Position numbers and translations under genes: made by a program | Source of the DNA: Wielerella bovis | Lineage (GTDB): Bacteria > Pseudomonadota > Gammaproteobacteria > Burkholderiales > Neisseriaceae | Direction: 5' to 3' | Assembly (NCBI RefSeq): GCF_022354465.1 | Contig: NZ_CP092361.1 | Location: 1,918,522 to 1,982,521 of the forward strand | Length of the DNA stretch: 64,000 nt | In this document: positions 1 to 8,963 of the stretch, piece after piece | How positions within the stretch are numbered: the first letter of the stretch is position 1 | How the letters are laid out: each line of letters starts with the position of its first letter | The notes under the pieces: generated by a model | The model's database searches: none | Told to the model about the DNA's origin: nothing | Seen by the model: the letters and a program-made list of their open reading frames with translations, nothing else

Positions 1-1622
1 AACACAGCCGCCACCACATCTTGCGGATAATCGTTTTGCAACAACACCGCCAAACGCGCCTGCATAAAGTCCGCCACTTCGCCAACCGTTTTTTCAGCCA
101 GCAAATTCGCAGGGAATTGCGCTGCCACAAATTGCAACAAATCATTGATAGACAAAGGATAATTCATCAACATACGCAACACACCCAAAGCGGAACGGCG
201 CAGCGCGTACGGGTCTTTGTCGCCAGTCGGAATCAAGCCAATGCCCCAAATGCCGACCAGCGTTTCCAATTTGTCCGCCAGCGCAACGGCGGTCGCAATC
301 GCGCTTTCAGGCAGCGTGTCGCCCGCAAAACGCGGCTGATAATGCTGCTCAATGGCTTGCGCGATTTCGGGTTGTTCGCCGTCCAGTTGCGCGTAATATT
401 TGCCCATAACCCCTTGTAATTCTGGGAATTCGCCCACCATTTCCGTTACCAAATCGGCTTTTGCCAATTTCGCGGCGCGTTCGGCAAGTGCGGTGTCGGC
501 ATTCAGGCTGCCTGCAATGTGTGCGGCAATTTTCTGTAATCTTTCAACACGTTCCGCTTGCGAACCGATTTTGTTGTGGTAAACCACATTCGCCAATTTC
601 GGCAAACGGCTTGCCAAAGTCGCCTTTTGGTCTTGCGTGTAGAAAAACGCCGCGTCCGACAAACGCGCGCGCAACACGCGCTCATTACCGTGAATGATGT
701 GGCTGGGGTCATCGGTTTTCAGATTGGAAACCAGCAAAAATTGGTTCATCAATTTGCCGTTTTTATCCAAAAGTGGGAAATATTTTTGATTTTGCTGCAT
801 GGTCAAAATCAAGCATTCTTGTGGCACGGACAAGAAATGTTCTTCAAAACTCGCTTGCAAAACAACGGGGTATTCCACCAAAGCGGTAACTTCGTCCAAC
901 AGACTTTCATCGGCGGCAACGGTCGCGTTCAGGCTGCCTGCTTGCTTGTCCAATTCGGCTTGAATGGTGGCTTTGCGCTCGGTAAACTGGGCGATGACTT
1001 TGCCTTGCTCGGCTAATTGTGTTGCATAATCATCGGCTTGTGCGAACACGATTTCGCCTTGCGACAAGAAACGGTGTCCCAAAGTTTTGTTTGCGCTGTC
1101 CAAGCCCAGCACGTTAATCGGCACAACTTCCGCGCCATGCAGCGCAATCAAGCCGTGAACGGGGCGCACAAACGTGTGGGTGCTGCTGCCCCAACGCATG
1201 ACTTTGGGAATGGGCAATTTTTTCACGGCAGCCTGAACGATGTCGCCCAGCAAAGCAGCAAGTGTTTGACCTGATTGGGTAAATTCGTGGGCATAAATTT
1301 CTTGTTTGCCGTCATGAATGACTTTCAGGCTGCCCACTTCCACGCCATTGGAACGCGCAAAGCCTTCAATCGCTTTTTCGTTGGCGGTCAGCGCGGGACC
1401 TTTTTTGACGATGTGCTGGTCGGCTTGCACCGCTTTCACATTCGGCACGGCTACCGCCAAACGGCGTGGCGAGGCGTAGGCGGTGAATTTCGTTTCGCCA
1501 TCAATCAGTTGGGCTTTTTCCAAGCCTTCGGCAATGGCGGCAGCGAAGTGGTTGCCCAAGTTGTTCAGGGCTTTTGGGGGGAGTTCTTCGGTAAGTAATT
1601 CAATTAAAAGGGTTTGGGACAT
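1..1622 (-). CDS. glyS: glycyl-tRNA synthetase beta subunit (3' part outside the window)
   Basis: Joins glycine to tRNA-Gly as the beta half of the alpha2beta2 bacterial enzyme in the cytoplasm. The frame opens with MSQTLLIELLTEELPPKAL, the standard GlyS N-terminus, and continues through YASPRRLAVAVP, KVMRWGSSTHTFVRPVHGL and a GDKDPYALRRSALGVLRM segment, all typical of this family. About 540 codons are present; neisserial GlyS is close to 690, so the C-terminal anticodon-binding part is cut off by the window edge. The start at 1622 lies 14 bp after the stop of the upstream nuclease gene, with a GAAAGAAAA stretch as a weak ribosome site. The alpha-subunit gene glyQ, often directly upstream, is not here. 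Confidence 0.95.
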   Translation of the reverse strand, partial: MSQTLLIELLTEELPPKALNNLGNHFAAAIAEGLEKAQLIDGETKFTAYASPRRLAVAVPNVKAVQADQHIVKKGPALTANEKAIEGFARSNGVEVGSLKVIHDGKQEIYAHEFTQSGQTLAALLGDIVQAAVKKLPIPKVMRWGSSTHTFVRPVHGLIALHGAEVVPINVLGLDSANKTLGHRFLSQGEIVFAQADDYATQLAEQGKVIAQFTERKATIQAELDKQAGSLNATVAADESLLDEVTALVEYPVVLQASFEEHFLSVPQECLILTMQQNQKYFPLLDKNGKLMNQFLLVSNLKTDDPSHIIHGNERVLRARLSDAAFFYTQDQKATLASRLPKLANVVYHNKIGSQAERVERLQKIAAHIAGSLNADTALAERAAKLAKADLVTEMVGEFPELQGVMGKYYAQLDGEQPEIAQAIEQHYQPRFAGDTLPESAIATAVALADKLETLVGIWGIGLIPTGDKDPYALRRSALGVLRMLMNYPLSINDLLQFVAAQFPANLLAEKTVGEVADFMQARLAVLLQNDYPQDVVAAV

Positions 1623-1636
1623 TGTTTTCTTTCGTT

Positions 1637-2170
1637 TTATTTAATGTGAATGGTTGCTTGAATATCCAGTCTAATGCGAATGCCTAATTGCTTGGATAAT
1701 TCACGAAATTCATTTTTTTCCGCTATGGTTGTTTCTTCAAATTTTGGTAATGTTTTATTACAAATATAGGCTTTAAAAACAGAATAATGTTGTAATTCTT
1801 GCGGATTGTGTTCTATCAATAATTTGATGGTATTGATTAACTGATGTTTTGCTTTGGAACGCCAATCTTGTTTTCTACCACGTTCTTTTAATTCTACCAA
1901 AAACAATCGGTCATCAAAAGTCAGCATACCATCGCATAAACTTTCTTGTTGATTGTTTCCGTTTACACAAATAACAACATTATCAATGGGATAAAATTGC
2001 ACACCACATTCATTTGGATTATCAGCGATGGCAATCCATTTTTCAGGCTGCCTGTTATCTGAATAAGCTGGTAAATTATCTTCATCATCACATAAGCCAA
2101 ACAATTTATCGCTGCGAGTTGGCTCATTGATTTGTAAGATGAAAAAATTAGATGTCGTAGATGTCATCAT
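1637..2170 (-). CDS. PD-(D/E)XK nuclease-like protein, partner of the upstream ATPase
   Basis: Hypothetical protein of about 177 residues. Seen in the sequence: a PD-(D/E)XK pattern in which CDGM (Asp80) is followed by a hydrophobic strand and VELK (Glu93, Lys95), then WRSKAKHQL, which could give the fourth-motif Gln. That is the arrangement of restriction-endonuclease-fold nucleases. The frame is open up to 2215, but AAAGAAG just upstream of the ATG codons at 2170/2167 favours starting there. It overlaps the end of the ATPase gene by about 20 bp, so the two are probably translationally coupled. A complete DUS lies inside the gene near 2043, suggesting long residence in Neisseriaceae. Nuclease function is inferred from the motif alone; the exact family is not recognised. 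Confidence 0.7.
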   Translation of the reverse strand: MMTSTTSNFFILQINEPTRSDKLFGLCDDEDNLPAYSDNRQPEKWIAIADNPNECGVQFYPIDNVVICVNGNNQQESLCDGMLTFDDRLFLVELKERGRKQDWRSKAKHQLINTIKLLIEHNPQELQHYSVFKAYICNKTLPKFEETTIAEKNEFRELSKQLGIRIRLDIQATIHIK

Positions 2171-3458
2171 TAAATCTTCTTTCAAATTCATCTTCAATAT
2201 CAAATAATTTATCAATTAAATCATTGCCTTCTCGCAGCATTTGATTAAGGTAATTATCATCAGAAGGAATGCCGTAAATTTCAGGTAGCAGAGTTACAAC
2301 GCCATCTTTTAATTGATAAATAGATAAATCATGACTTTCTAGCCAACAATCTGTATCAATAATTTCATCAAGCTTATCAAATATTTCTTTTTCTAATTCA
2401 GAACCACATGGAAGCTCTGTATTATAAATATTGAAATATGTATCTAAAATCACCTGAAAAATTTGTGAAGCCTTAATTGTTATACTCAAATAATTGATGA
2501 TATAGGGGCTATGGGTAGTTATGAATAATTGATTAAATTCTGCCAAATCATTAAATTTTAATAGTTCTTTTAAAATCTCCCATTGTGAATTAGGGAATAA
2601 ATTTTGCTCTGGTTCTTCCACAATATTGATAAAGGCTTTTTTATTAAATTTTGCCGATAAAAGCGAAATCGCCAAACGCCGTTGTTCATCAGAAAAATCG
2701 GCATTTTCTAATATTTGTTTCATTTCTTTGGAAAAATTCTCGCGTTCTTTTTCAGACATGGGCGCATTGTTGACATTCGGATTAACAATAGAATTTGCCA
2801 AATAATCCGACACCAACAACAAAGGTACAGCAGACTGAAAACCGCTTGCACCATCGCTTAAATCAATTTCGTAATTTTCGCCTTTGAGTTTCAGGCTGTC
2901 TGTTTTTTCTTGATATTTCAAGTGAATATTGTTAATTGGTAGGGCAATCGGTTCTTTTAATGCACGTTTGGCATTATTGAATTCAGTAATAAATTCTTGC
3001 AAACTTTCCGATGTAATTTTCAATTCACGCGGATTTTTTACATAAGAAATGAAATTGCGTTCGGCTGGCACATACATAATTTGTGGCAAAACATAATTCT
3101 GCTCGTGAGACTCATTTTTTTGAACTTTTAACTGATTGTTTTCAAAAATAATGTGTTTCGCCAAACCATCGTATTCAATATAGCTGTTTGGCTGAACATA
3201 GCTTTCCAAACGATGGTATTTCAAAAATTGAGTGAATTTGCCTTTGCGCTGCAAGGTTTTCGCGTCCAAATCGCCACGCACCAACGCTTTTTCTATCCAC
3301 ATAAATGTGGAAATCAGCTTGGCAACCGTGCTTTTGCCCGAACCTTGGTCGCCAATAAACACGGTTACTTTCTCAATGTCTAACCAGCCTTGATTGTCGG
3401 GATTGGTTTGTTGGATTGCGCCGAAATGTTGGATTTTGATACGTGGTTTTTGGTTCAT
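2148..3458 (-). CDS. ABC/SMC-type AAA ATPase (AAA_15/AAA_21-like), putative defence ATPase
   Basis: A 436-residue P-loop ATPase. Visible motifs: Walker A GDQGSGKST (residues 36-44), an ABC-like signature SDGASGFQSAVPLL (201-214), Walker B FINIVEEPEQNL (276-287) and the switch histidine in FITTHSP (His316). This is the layout of OLD-like, RecF/SMC-type ATPases that often work with a nuclease in phage defence. There is no TOPRIM domain in the C-terminal 120 residues, so nuclease activity would come from the overlapping downstream gene. The last codons overlap the start of that PD-(D/E)XK gene. The DUS-like copy in the gene (near 2892) is imperfect. Function as a defence system is inference from architecture and pairing. 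Confidence 0.8.
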   Translation of the reverse strand: MNQKPRIKIQHFGAIQQTNPDNQGWLDIEKVTVFIGDQGSGKSTVAKLISTFMWIEKALVRGDLDAKTLQRKGKFTQFLKYHRLESYVQPNSYIEYDGLAKHIIFENNQLKVQKNESHEQNYVLPQIMYVPAERNFISYVKNPRELKITSESLQEFITEFNNAKRALKEPIALPINNIHLKYQEKTDSLKLKGENYEIDLSDGASGFQSAVPLLLVSDYLANSIVNPNVNNAPMSEKERENFSKEMKQILENADFSDEQRRLAISLLSAKFNKKAFINIVEEPEQNLFPNSQWEILKELLKFNDLAEFNQLFITTHSPYIINYLSITIKASQIFQVILDTYFNIYNTELPCGSELEKEIFDKLDEIIDTDCWLESHDLSIYQLKDGVVTLLPEIYGIPSDDNYLNQMLREGNDLIDKLFDIEDEFERRFNDDIYDI

Positions 3459-3587
3459 TTTCGTATGCTCGATGGTTTCAGGCTGCCTGAAATAAAAATC
3501 GCGTTATTTTACCGAATTTTCAGACTATCTTATAGATGCGATTGCAAGTATCGTGCGATTTTTTGTTGATTTTATTTGCTGTATTTT

Positions 3588-4553
3588 TCAGGCTGCCTTA
3601 TCCAGCGCAAAATCTTCTATCGCAATATCCATTTTCGCCATTAAATCATACAAATATATCAAACCAGGCTGCCTGAAAAATTCACTATCGGGGCGCAATG
3701 CATGAATTTGGGTGCGTGGAAAATGGTTCACATTGATTGCAGCGGTACTAGCAAGATGATAAATGTGAAATTCGGTTTCAGGCTGCATTTGGATTTGTTG
3801 CAATAAATAATCTTCAAAAATCAATATGGTATCAATATATTCTACTTTATCCAAACGATAATTTTCGCGTGGATGCGGAAAATAGGCATTGGCTTGAATG
3901 TGGTCGCACAATTGGTTAAACAGGGTGATATTGTCTTCATTGCGCGTAAACAGGGGTTGTCCCAATAAAATTTTTTGCGGTTTCAGGCTGCCTGAAAATG
4001 GGGTTTCAGGCTGCGTATCCCATAATTGTAGCGGCACGGTGTTTGAGCTGATATTGGCTTGATTGGGATACAGCGTGTGATGTTGCGCGGATAGGTGGCG
4101 CAAATCTTCGGTTTGGTAACGAATTCTTTGTAATGCCTTGATTATTTTACATTTTATTGTTGCCGCATGATTGCGATACAAAATGCTGTCGGGATAGAGA
4201 TTGCCTGTGCCATCGTCAAAAGTTTCCAGTTTTTCAAAATGCAAATGGCTAATGGGATATTGGACATTGGGGTTGTCTATACTGGCAGCGTAAATGGTTT
4301 GATATAATTTATCTAAATTTTTCAATAATTTGGAAAGATTAAATATTCGTTTCCATGAATTACTTGGCACGACAATATAATCGGAACGTTGGCAAAGCTG
4401 GGCGGTGGTTTGGTAATAGTGGCGGAATTTGGCGTTATCGGCTTCGGCGTAACATACCATCAGCAAATGTGCGGGCGTGGGTGCGGTTTGGCGGATAAGT
4501 TGCTGGGCGATTAGGGCTTGTAGCGGGGTGAGACAAATGAATAAATTGGGCAT
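3588..4553 (-). CDS. glycosyltransferase family 52 (Lst-like sialyltransferase)
   Basis: Predicted to transfer a sugar, most likely sialic acid, to lipooligosaccharide or another surface glycan. The 321-residue protein begins NLFICLTPLQALIAQQLI, carries TFDDGTGNL (residues 111-119), a PHPR motif near residue 217, an IFEDYLL segment and EFHIYHLAS near the C-terminus. These match, in order, the signatures of neisserial alpha-2,3-sialyltransferase Lst (GT52). It lacks the N-terminal membrane anchor of meningococcal Lst. Two uptake sequences are translated within it (near 3980-4010), one giving SGSLK, and the stop codon itself comes from a DUS (DKAA then TGA). The flippase gene lies just upstream on the same strand. 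Donor and acceptor specificity cannot be read from sequence. Confidence 0.8.
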   Translation of the reverse strand: MPNLFICLTPLQALIAQQLIRQTAPTPAHLLMVCYAEADNAKFRHYYQTTAQLCQRSDYIVVPSNSWKRIFNLSKLLKNLDKLYQTIYAASIDNPNVQYPISHLHFEKLETFDDGTGNLYPDSILYRNHAATIKCKIIKALQRIRYQTEDLRHLSAQHHTLYPNQANISSNTVPLQLWDTQPETPFSGSLKPQKILLGQPLFTRNEDNITLFNQLCDHIQANAYFPHPRENYRLDKVEYIDTILIFEDYLLQQIQMQPETEFHIYHLASTAAINVNHFPRTQIHALRPDSEFFRQPGLIYLYDLMAKMDIAIEDFALDKAA

Positions 4554-4648
4554 TTTGAATGTTGTCGCGTGTTTTTCAGGCTGCCTATTTTAGCAAAAGG
4601 CAGCCTGAAAAATGGTTTTTGACGGAAAAATAAGCGTGTTAATGCGTT

Positions 4649-5851
4649 TCAGGCTGCCTTTTCTTCGCGCACATAATAAAACAGTATCGGCAAAATGGCG
4701 ATATTGCCGATTATCATGGCGAGCGGTATCCATGCGATGCCGAGCAAGGCGGTGGCAAATAAGGCGAGCAAATACGCGCCTGTGGACAGGAGCGAAATGC
4801 TGGCGATGAGTTTGTTTTTGCCGTAATAAAACAGGTAATTGACCAGCAAATAATAGGGAATAGTCAATCCAAATCCGATTAAAAACAAACAAATATAATG
4901 CTGCACGCCGCCGTATGCGGCACCCAATAGCCATAGAAATAATTTTTCAGGCAGCATATATGTGATAAATGCGGGCAATGGCGCAATTATCAGGCTATAT
5001 CGCGCGAATTGACGCACTTTGGTGGCATTCAGGCTGCCTTGTTTGATGGCTTGATAATAATGTGGCACGGTGGCTTTATTGATGGCGAGCAATAATATGC
5101 TCAATATGCTGGCAACTTGGTAAGCTGCGGCATAAATACCCAATTGTTCAGCAGGATAATGCTGATAAATCACAATACGGTCCAACTGCCCTTTGATGAA
5201 ACCGCTGGCATGATGCAATAATAATGGCGCACCAAATGCGATGATGTAGCAGCCTGAAAGTTTTAGGATTTTCAGGCTGCCTTTTTTGGCAAAATGCTTG
5301 GGTTTGGCAAAATAATAAGCTATTAGGGAAATGATGATATTGCCAATAAATAAGGCAGCGAAACGTGGCGTGGGACTGATGTGGTCGCTGGATTCCAAAA
5401 AAACTACTGTCAGCAAACTGGTCAATACGCCGCTGGCAATTTGAATCAGCGTGTACGACACAGCATATTTTTGACATTGTCGCCATGCTAATTGCACGCC
5501 GAGTATGCTTTGTGCTGCGGCGGCGACAATGACAGCAGCCAATATCATAGATTGGCTAAACCATGCGTATAATAATGCAATAATCGTACAAAATAGCGTA
5601 TAAAGGTAGCCTGAAAGCATGATATTGTGCAAATTGCGCTTACCATACACATAAAAATAGCGCGTGAGTGCGCCATCTTGGCTGAATGCGAAGACAATTA
5701 TCAACAATGAGCCAATGGTTTGATAGTAAGACAATTCGCCAAAACCTGCGCTGCCAAATTTGCGTGTCAAATACGGCAACAGCAAAAATGGCAGGGCTTT
5801 GGCGACCAATTCGCCGAATAAATAAATCAGGCTATCTTTTAAGATTTTCAT
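4649..5851 (-). CDS. Wzx-type polysaccharide/oligosaccharide flippase
   Basis: Integral inner-membrane protein of 400 residues with about twelve hydrophobic segments, opening MKILKDSLIYLFGELVAKAL and followed by LLPYLTRKFG and the GELSYYQTIGSLL segment. This is typical of the MATE-like polysaccharide-export flippases (Wzx, RfbX) that turn undecaprenyl-linked sugar units to the periplasmic face. It precedes the GT52 gene on the same strand by about 95 bp, so the two may act on one surface glycan. The C-terminus EEKAA and its TGA stop are supplied by an uptake sequence at 4649-4660. No polymerase or other glycosyltransferases are adjacent, so this is a small satellite locus and not a full capsule cluster. 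Confidence 0.85.
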   Translation of the reverse strand: MKILKDSLIYLFGELVAKALPFLLLPYLTRKFGSAGFGELSYYQTIGSLLIIVFAFSQDGALTRYFYVYGKRNLHNIMLSGYLYTLFCTIIALLYAWFSQSMILAAVIVAAAAQSILGVQLAWRQCQKYAVSYTLIQIASGVLTSLLTVVFLESSDHISPTPRFAALFIGNIIISLIAYYFAKPKHFAKKGSLKILKLSGCYIIAFGAPLLLHHASGFIKGQLDRIVIYQHYPAEQLGIYAAAYQVASILSILLLAINKATVPHYYQAIKQGSLNATKVRQFARYSLIIAPLPAFITYMLPEKLFLWLLGAAYGGVQHYICLFLIGFGLTIPYYLLVNYLFYYGKNKLIASISLLSTGAYLLALFATALLGIAWIPLAMIIGNIAILPILFYYVREEKAA

Positions 5852-5896
5852 AATACAAAATGGCTTTCAGGCTGCCTGAATAGCGCAATAAAAACA

Positions 5897-6211
5897 TCAC
5901 TCATCTTGTTTATCCAACACATCAATCGCACCACGCAAACGCGCCCACGCCAACTGTTGATGTTCATGAAAAGCATTCCACAGCGTATCTTCGCTCATCA
6001 CACTGTATTCCCCTTCGGTACGCAAATCCACGTCCGCACCCTGTTCCATTTTTTCATAGAATTCTTGAAATTGACCATCAAAATAAAAGGCATTTAATTC
6101 ATGCATAATTTGATTAGCACGTTGCCAGTCTTTTTGTTCTCTTTGCAGTTTTTCCTGTAATTGCAGCCATTCACGATAAAGTGCTTGGATACGATTGATT
6201 TCATTTTGCAC
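5897..6211 (-). CDS. DUF4298-like small protein
   Basis: A 104-residue acidic, mostly helical protein starting with GTG (codons V/M-QNEINRIQALYREW) behind a TTAGGAAAC ribosome site. The N-terminal half looks like a helical hairpin or coiled coil (LYREWLQLQEKLQREQKDW) and the C-terminal half has VMSEDTLWNAFHEHQQL, which resembles the SEDG-L/I-x-N-L-L-E pattern of DUF4298 proteins. Function is unknown for that family. It is separated from the flippase gene by about 45 bp containing a DUS and diverges from glnS. No catalytic residues are evident. Confidence 0.65.
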   Translation of the reverse strand: MQNEINRIQALYREWLQLQEKLQREQKDWQRANQIMHELNAFYFDGQFQEFYEKMEQGADVDLRTEGEYSVMSEDTLWNAFHEHQQLAWARLRGAIDVLDKQDE

Positions 6212-6338
6212 AACATTGTTTCCTAATTAGAAAAGTAAAAATATTTTCAGGCAGCCTGAAAAACACGAAAAGCATATTTTCAGGTAAAATTGAGCATTTT
6301 TGATTTCAGGCTGTCTCAACATCCGACGAAAGATTATT

Positions 6339-8021
6339 ATGTTAAACAAAGACCAATTTGCCGACAACCACTTTATCCGCACGACCATTGAAGACGATTT
6401 ACAAAGTGGCAAACACACCGCCATTCAAACGCGCTTTCCGCCCGAACCCAACGGCTATTTGCACATCGGACACGCCAAATCCATTTGCTTGAATTTTGGC
6501 TTGGCGTATGTGTTTGACGGCAAATGCAATTTGCGTTTTGACGACACCAATCCCGAAAAAGAAAACCAAGAATACGTTGATTCCATTAAAGAAGACGTGC
6601 AATGGCTCGGCTTTAAATGGGAAGGCGAACCGCGTTATGCCTCTGATTATTTTGACCAATTATTTGATTACGCAGTCGGCTTAATCAAAGACGGCAAAGC
6701 CTACGTTTGCGAACTCACGCCAGACGAAATGCGCGAATATCGCGGCACTCTGACCGAAGCAGGCAAAAACAGCCCCTACCGCGACCGCATCGTAGAAGAA
6801 AACCTTGATTTGTTTATGAAAATGCGAGACGGCGCATTCCCAGACGGCAGCAAAACCCTGCGCCTGAAAATTGACATGGCATCGGGCAATATCAATATGC
6901 GCGACCCCGTGATTTACCGCATTCGCCGCGCCCACCACCACAATACTGGCGACAAATGGTGCATTTACCCGATGTACGATTACACCCACGCCATTTCCGA
7001 TGCCATTGAAAACATTACCCATTCTTTGTGTACTTTGGAATTTGAAGCGCACCGTCCGCTTTACGATTGGGTGTTGGACAATATCCCGATTCAATCGCAC
7101 CCGCGCCAATACGAATTTTCGCGTTTGGAATTGCTGTACTCCATCACATCAAAACGAAAATTAAATCAACTGGTTAGCGAAAACCACGTTTCAGGCTGGG
7201 ACGACCCACGCATGCCCACTATTTCGGGTATGCGAAGACGCGGCTACACGCCCGAAGGTTTGCGCCTGTTTGCCAAACGCGTGGGCATTTCCAAATCGGA
7301 AAACATTGTGGACATGAGCGTTTTGGAAGGCGCCATCCGCGAAGAATTGGAACATTCCGCGCCACGTTTGATGGCGGTGCTCAATCCTTTGAAAGTGACT
7401 TTGACCAATTTTGAACACGGCAAAACGCAAAGCCGCACAGCCGCATTCCACCCCAATAACGACAGCTTTGGCGAGCGTGAAGTGCCAATCAGTTCAACCA
7501 TTTACATTGAACAAGACGACTTTGCCGAAGTGCCACCAAAAGGCTGGAAACGCCTGACTTTGGGCGGTGAAGTGCGTTTGCGACACGGTTACGTCATCAA
7601 ATGCGATGAAGTCGTGAAAGACAAAAACAGTCAAGTCATTGAATTGAAATGCAGCATTGACCACGACACTTTGGGCAAAAATCCCGAAGGTCGCAAAGTG
7701 AAAGGCGTGATTCACTGGGTGTCTGCCGAACACGCTGTGCCCATCAAAGCGCGTTTGTATGACCGCCTGTTTACGGTAGAACGCCCCGATGCGGTGCGTG
7801 GCGATGATGGCGAATATTTGCCGTTTACCGATTTCATCAATCCGCAATCCATTCAAGAGATTACTGCGTTTGCCGAGCCTGTGGTGCGCGATTTGCCAGC
7901 CGAAAGCCATTGGCAATTTGAACGCATGGGCTATTTTGTTACCGACCGATATGACCATAAAATGGGGGAAACACCTGTGTTCAATCGTACGGTTACACTA
8001 AAAGATAGTTGGCAAAAGTAA
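6339..8021 (+). CDS. glnS: glutaminyl-tRNA synthetase
   Basis: Charges tRNA-Gln with glutamine. The 560-residue product begins [20 protein letters not shown] and shows the class I HIGH signature in [12 protein letters not shown], followed by [20 protein letters not shown], which is diagnostic of the GlnS/GltX family. The second class I signature appears as SKRKL in [12 protein letters not shown], and the C-terminal anticodon-binding beta-barrels end with [17 protein letters not shown]. An in-frame ATG at 6300 lies before a DUS-like stretch, so the ATG at 6339 is preferred. A DUS-type inverted repeat follows the stop and should terminate transcription. Confidence 0.97.
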   Translation: MLNKDQFADNHFIRTTIEDDLQSGKHTAIQTRFPPEPNGYLHIGHAKSICLNFGLAYVFDGKCNLRFDDTNPEKENQEYVDSIKEDVQWLGFKWEGEPRYASDYFDQLFDYAVGLIKDGKAYVCELTPDEMREYRGTLTEAGKNSPYRDRIVEENLDLFMKMRDGAFPDGSKTLRLKIDMASGNINMRDPVIYRIRRAHHHNTGDKWCIYPMYDYTHAISDAIENITHSLCTLEFEAHRPLYDWVLDNIPIQSHPRQYEFSRLELLYSITSKRKLNQLVSENHVSGWDDPRMPTISGMRRRGYTPEGLRLFAKRVGISKSENIVDMSVLEGAIREELEHSAPRLMAVLNPLKVTLTNFEHGKTQSRTAAFHPNNDSFGEREVPISSTIYIEQDDFAEVPPKGWKRLTLGGEVRLRHGYVIKCDEVVKDKNSQVIELKCSIDHDTLGKNPEGRKVKGVIHWVSAEHAVPIKARLYDRLFTVERPDAVRGDDGEYLPFTDFINPQSIQEITAFAEPVVRDLPAESHWQFERMGYFVTDRYDHKMGETPVFNRTVTLKDSWQK

Positions 8022-8030
8022 TTATTAACA

Positions 8031-8063
8031 AAAGGTAGCCTGAAAAGTTTTCAGGCTGCTTTT
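8031..8063 (+). terminator. terminator after glnS built on a DUS-type inverted repeat
   Basis: AAAGGTAGCCTGAAAA pairs imperfectly with TTTTCAGGCTGCTTTTTT, giving a hairpin followed by T-rich sequence 10 bp after the glnS stop. One arm carries GGTAGCC in place of GGCAGCC. Confidence 0.75.
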
Positions 8064-8143
8064 TTCTTTATCAAAAATCAAATTTGCGGTAAAATTACAC
8101 GTTTTATTTTTTAACCCAATATTCTAATTGAAAGAACATCCAA

Positions 8144-8704
8144 ATGAAAACTGCACAAGAATTACGCGCTGGTAATGTATTTATGATTGGCAACGACCCT
8201 ATGGTAGTTCAAAAAACCGAATATATTAAAGGCGGTCGCTCATCAGCTAAAGTTTCTATGAAATTAAAAAACTTACTGACTGGCGCAGCTTCTGAAACCA
8301 TCGTTAAAGCTGATGACAAATTTGATGTAATTATCCTATCACGTAAAAACTGCAAATATAGTTACTTTGCAGACCCTATGTATGTATTTATGGATGAAGA
8401 ATTTAATCAATACGAAATTGAAGCTGATAATATCGGTGATGCCTTAAAATTCATCGTAGATGGCATGGAAGATGATTGCGAAGTAACTTTCTACGAAGGT
8501 AACGCAATTTCAGTAGAATTGCCCACTATCATTGTACGCGAAGTGGAATACACTGAACCTGCCGTTAAAGGTGATACTTCTGGTAAAGTAATGAAAACTG
8601 CACGTTTAGTTGGTGGCACTGAAATCCAAGTAATGTCTTACATTGAAAATGGAGATAAAGTAGAAATTGATACACGTACGGGTGAATTCCGTAAACGTGC
8701 TTAA
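8144..8704 (+). CDS. efp: elongation factor P
   Basis: Relieves ribosomes stalled on polyproline stretches by binding between P and E sites. The 186-residue length and the start [16 protein letters not shown] match EF-P with its three beta-barrel domains; the conserved C-terminal end is [17 protein letters not shown]. The tip of domain I reads [11 protein letters not shown], placing Arg at residue 32. In Neisseria and Pseudomonas this arginine is rhamnosylated by EarP instead of carrying beta-lysine, so an EarP/RmlABCD-type pathway is expected elsewhere in the genome (known for the family; those genes are not in this window). A strong hairpin terminator follows. Confidence 0.98.
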   Translation: MKTAQELRAGNVFMIGNDPMVVQKTEYIKGGRSSAKVSMKLKNLLTGAASETIVKADDKFDVIILSRKNCKYSYFADPMYVFMDEEFNQYEIEADNIGDALKFIVDGMEDDCEVTFYEGNAISVELPTIIVREVEYTEPAVKGDTSGKVMKTARLVGGTEIQVMSYIENGDKVEIDTRTGEFRKRA

Positions 8705-8717
8705 TATTTATTTTCTC

Positions 8718-8754
8718 AAATCCCTCAAAGCAATCATTTTGTTTTGAGGGATTT
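8718..8754 (+). terminator. efp terminator
   Basis: AAATCCCTCAAA pairs perfectly with TTTGAGGGATTT across a 13-nt loop, followed by ATTTTC, directly after the efp stop. Confidence 0.85.
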
Positions 8755-8779
8755 ATTTTCTCAACTATATATAAAATAG

Positions 8780-8874
8780 TATAGTCAATTCAAAATAAAA
8801 TAGTACAATACCCTATTTTCTAGGATTTAAAAAATAACACATTCAACTGAACTGCGAAATAAAGCATTAAATTA
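8780..8874 (+). mobile_element. 5' end remnant of an IS630-family element (copy 3, opposite orientation)
   Basis: These 95 bp match, in reverse orientation, the outer right end of the IS at 9860-10767: the TATAGTCAATTCAAAAT terminus, the run to CTAGGATTTAAAAA and the first codons of the transposase (ACTGAACTGCGAAATAAAG). The transposase start codon reads ATA here and the match stops at 8874, so it is a dead fragment. Confidence 0.8.
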
Positions 8875-8888
8875 CAGTGGATTCAATT

Positions 8889-8963
8889 TATAGTCAGTTA
8901 AAATAAGAATAGGACACCAATGTATCAGTAAAATTCCTTCCACAAGGTAACATGGTTCGCATA
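8889..8963 (-). mobile_element. 3' end remnant of an IS630-family element
   Basis: About 75 bp beginning TATAGTCAGTTAAAATAAG and ending GGTTCGCATATAT, nearly identical to the left end of the IS at 9860. It is cut where the different IS at 8964 begins, as expected if that IS landed in an older copy. Confidence 0.8.

Noticed and set aside
1637..3458. Assignment of the ATPase/nuclease pair to Gabija, Septu or PARIS
   Set aside because: No TOPRIM domain in the ATPase, no UvrD-type helicase, no HNH motif and no DUF4435-like partner were seen.
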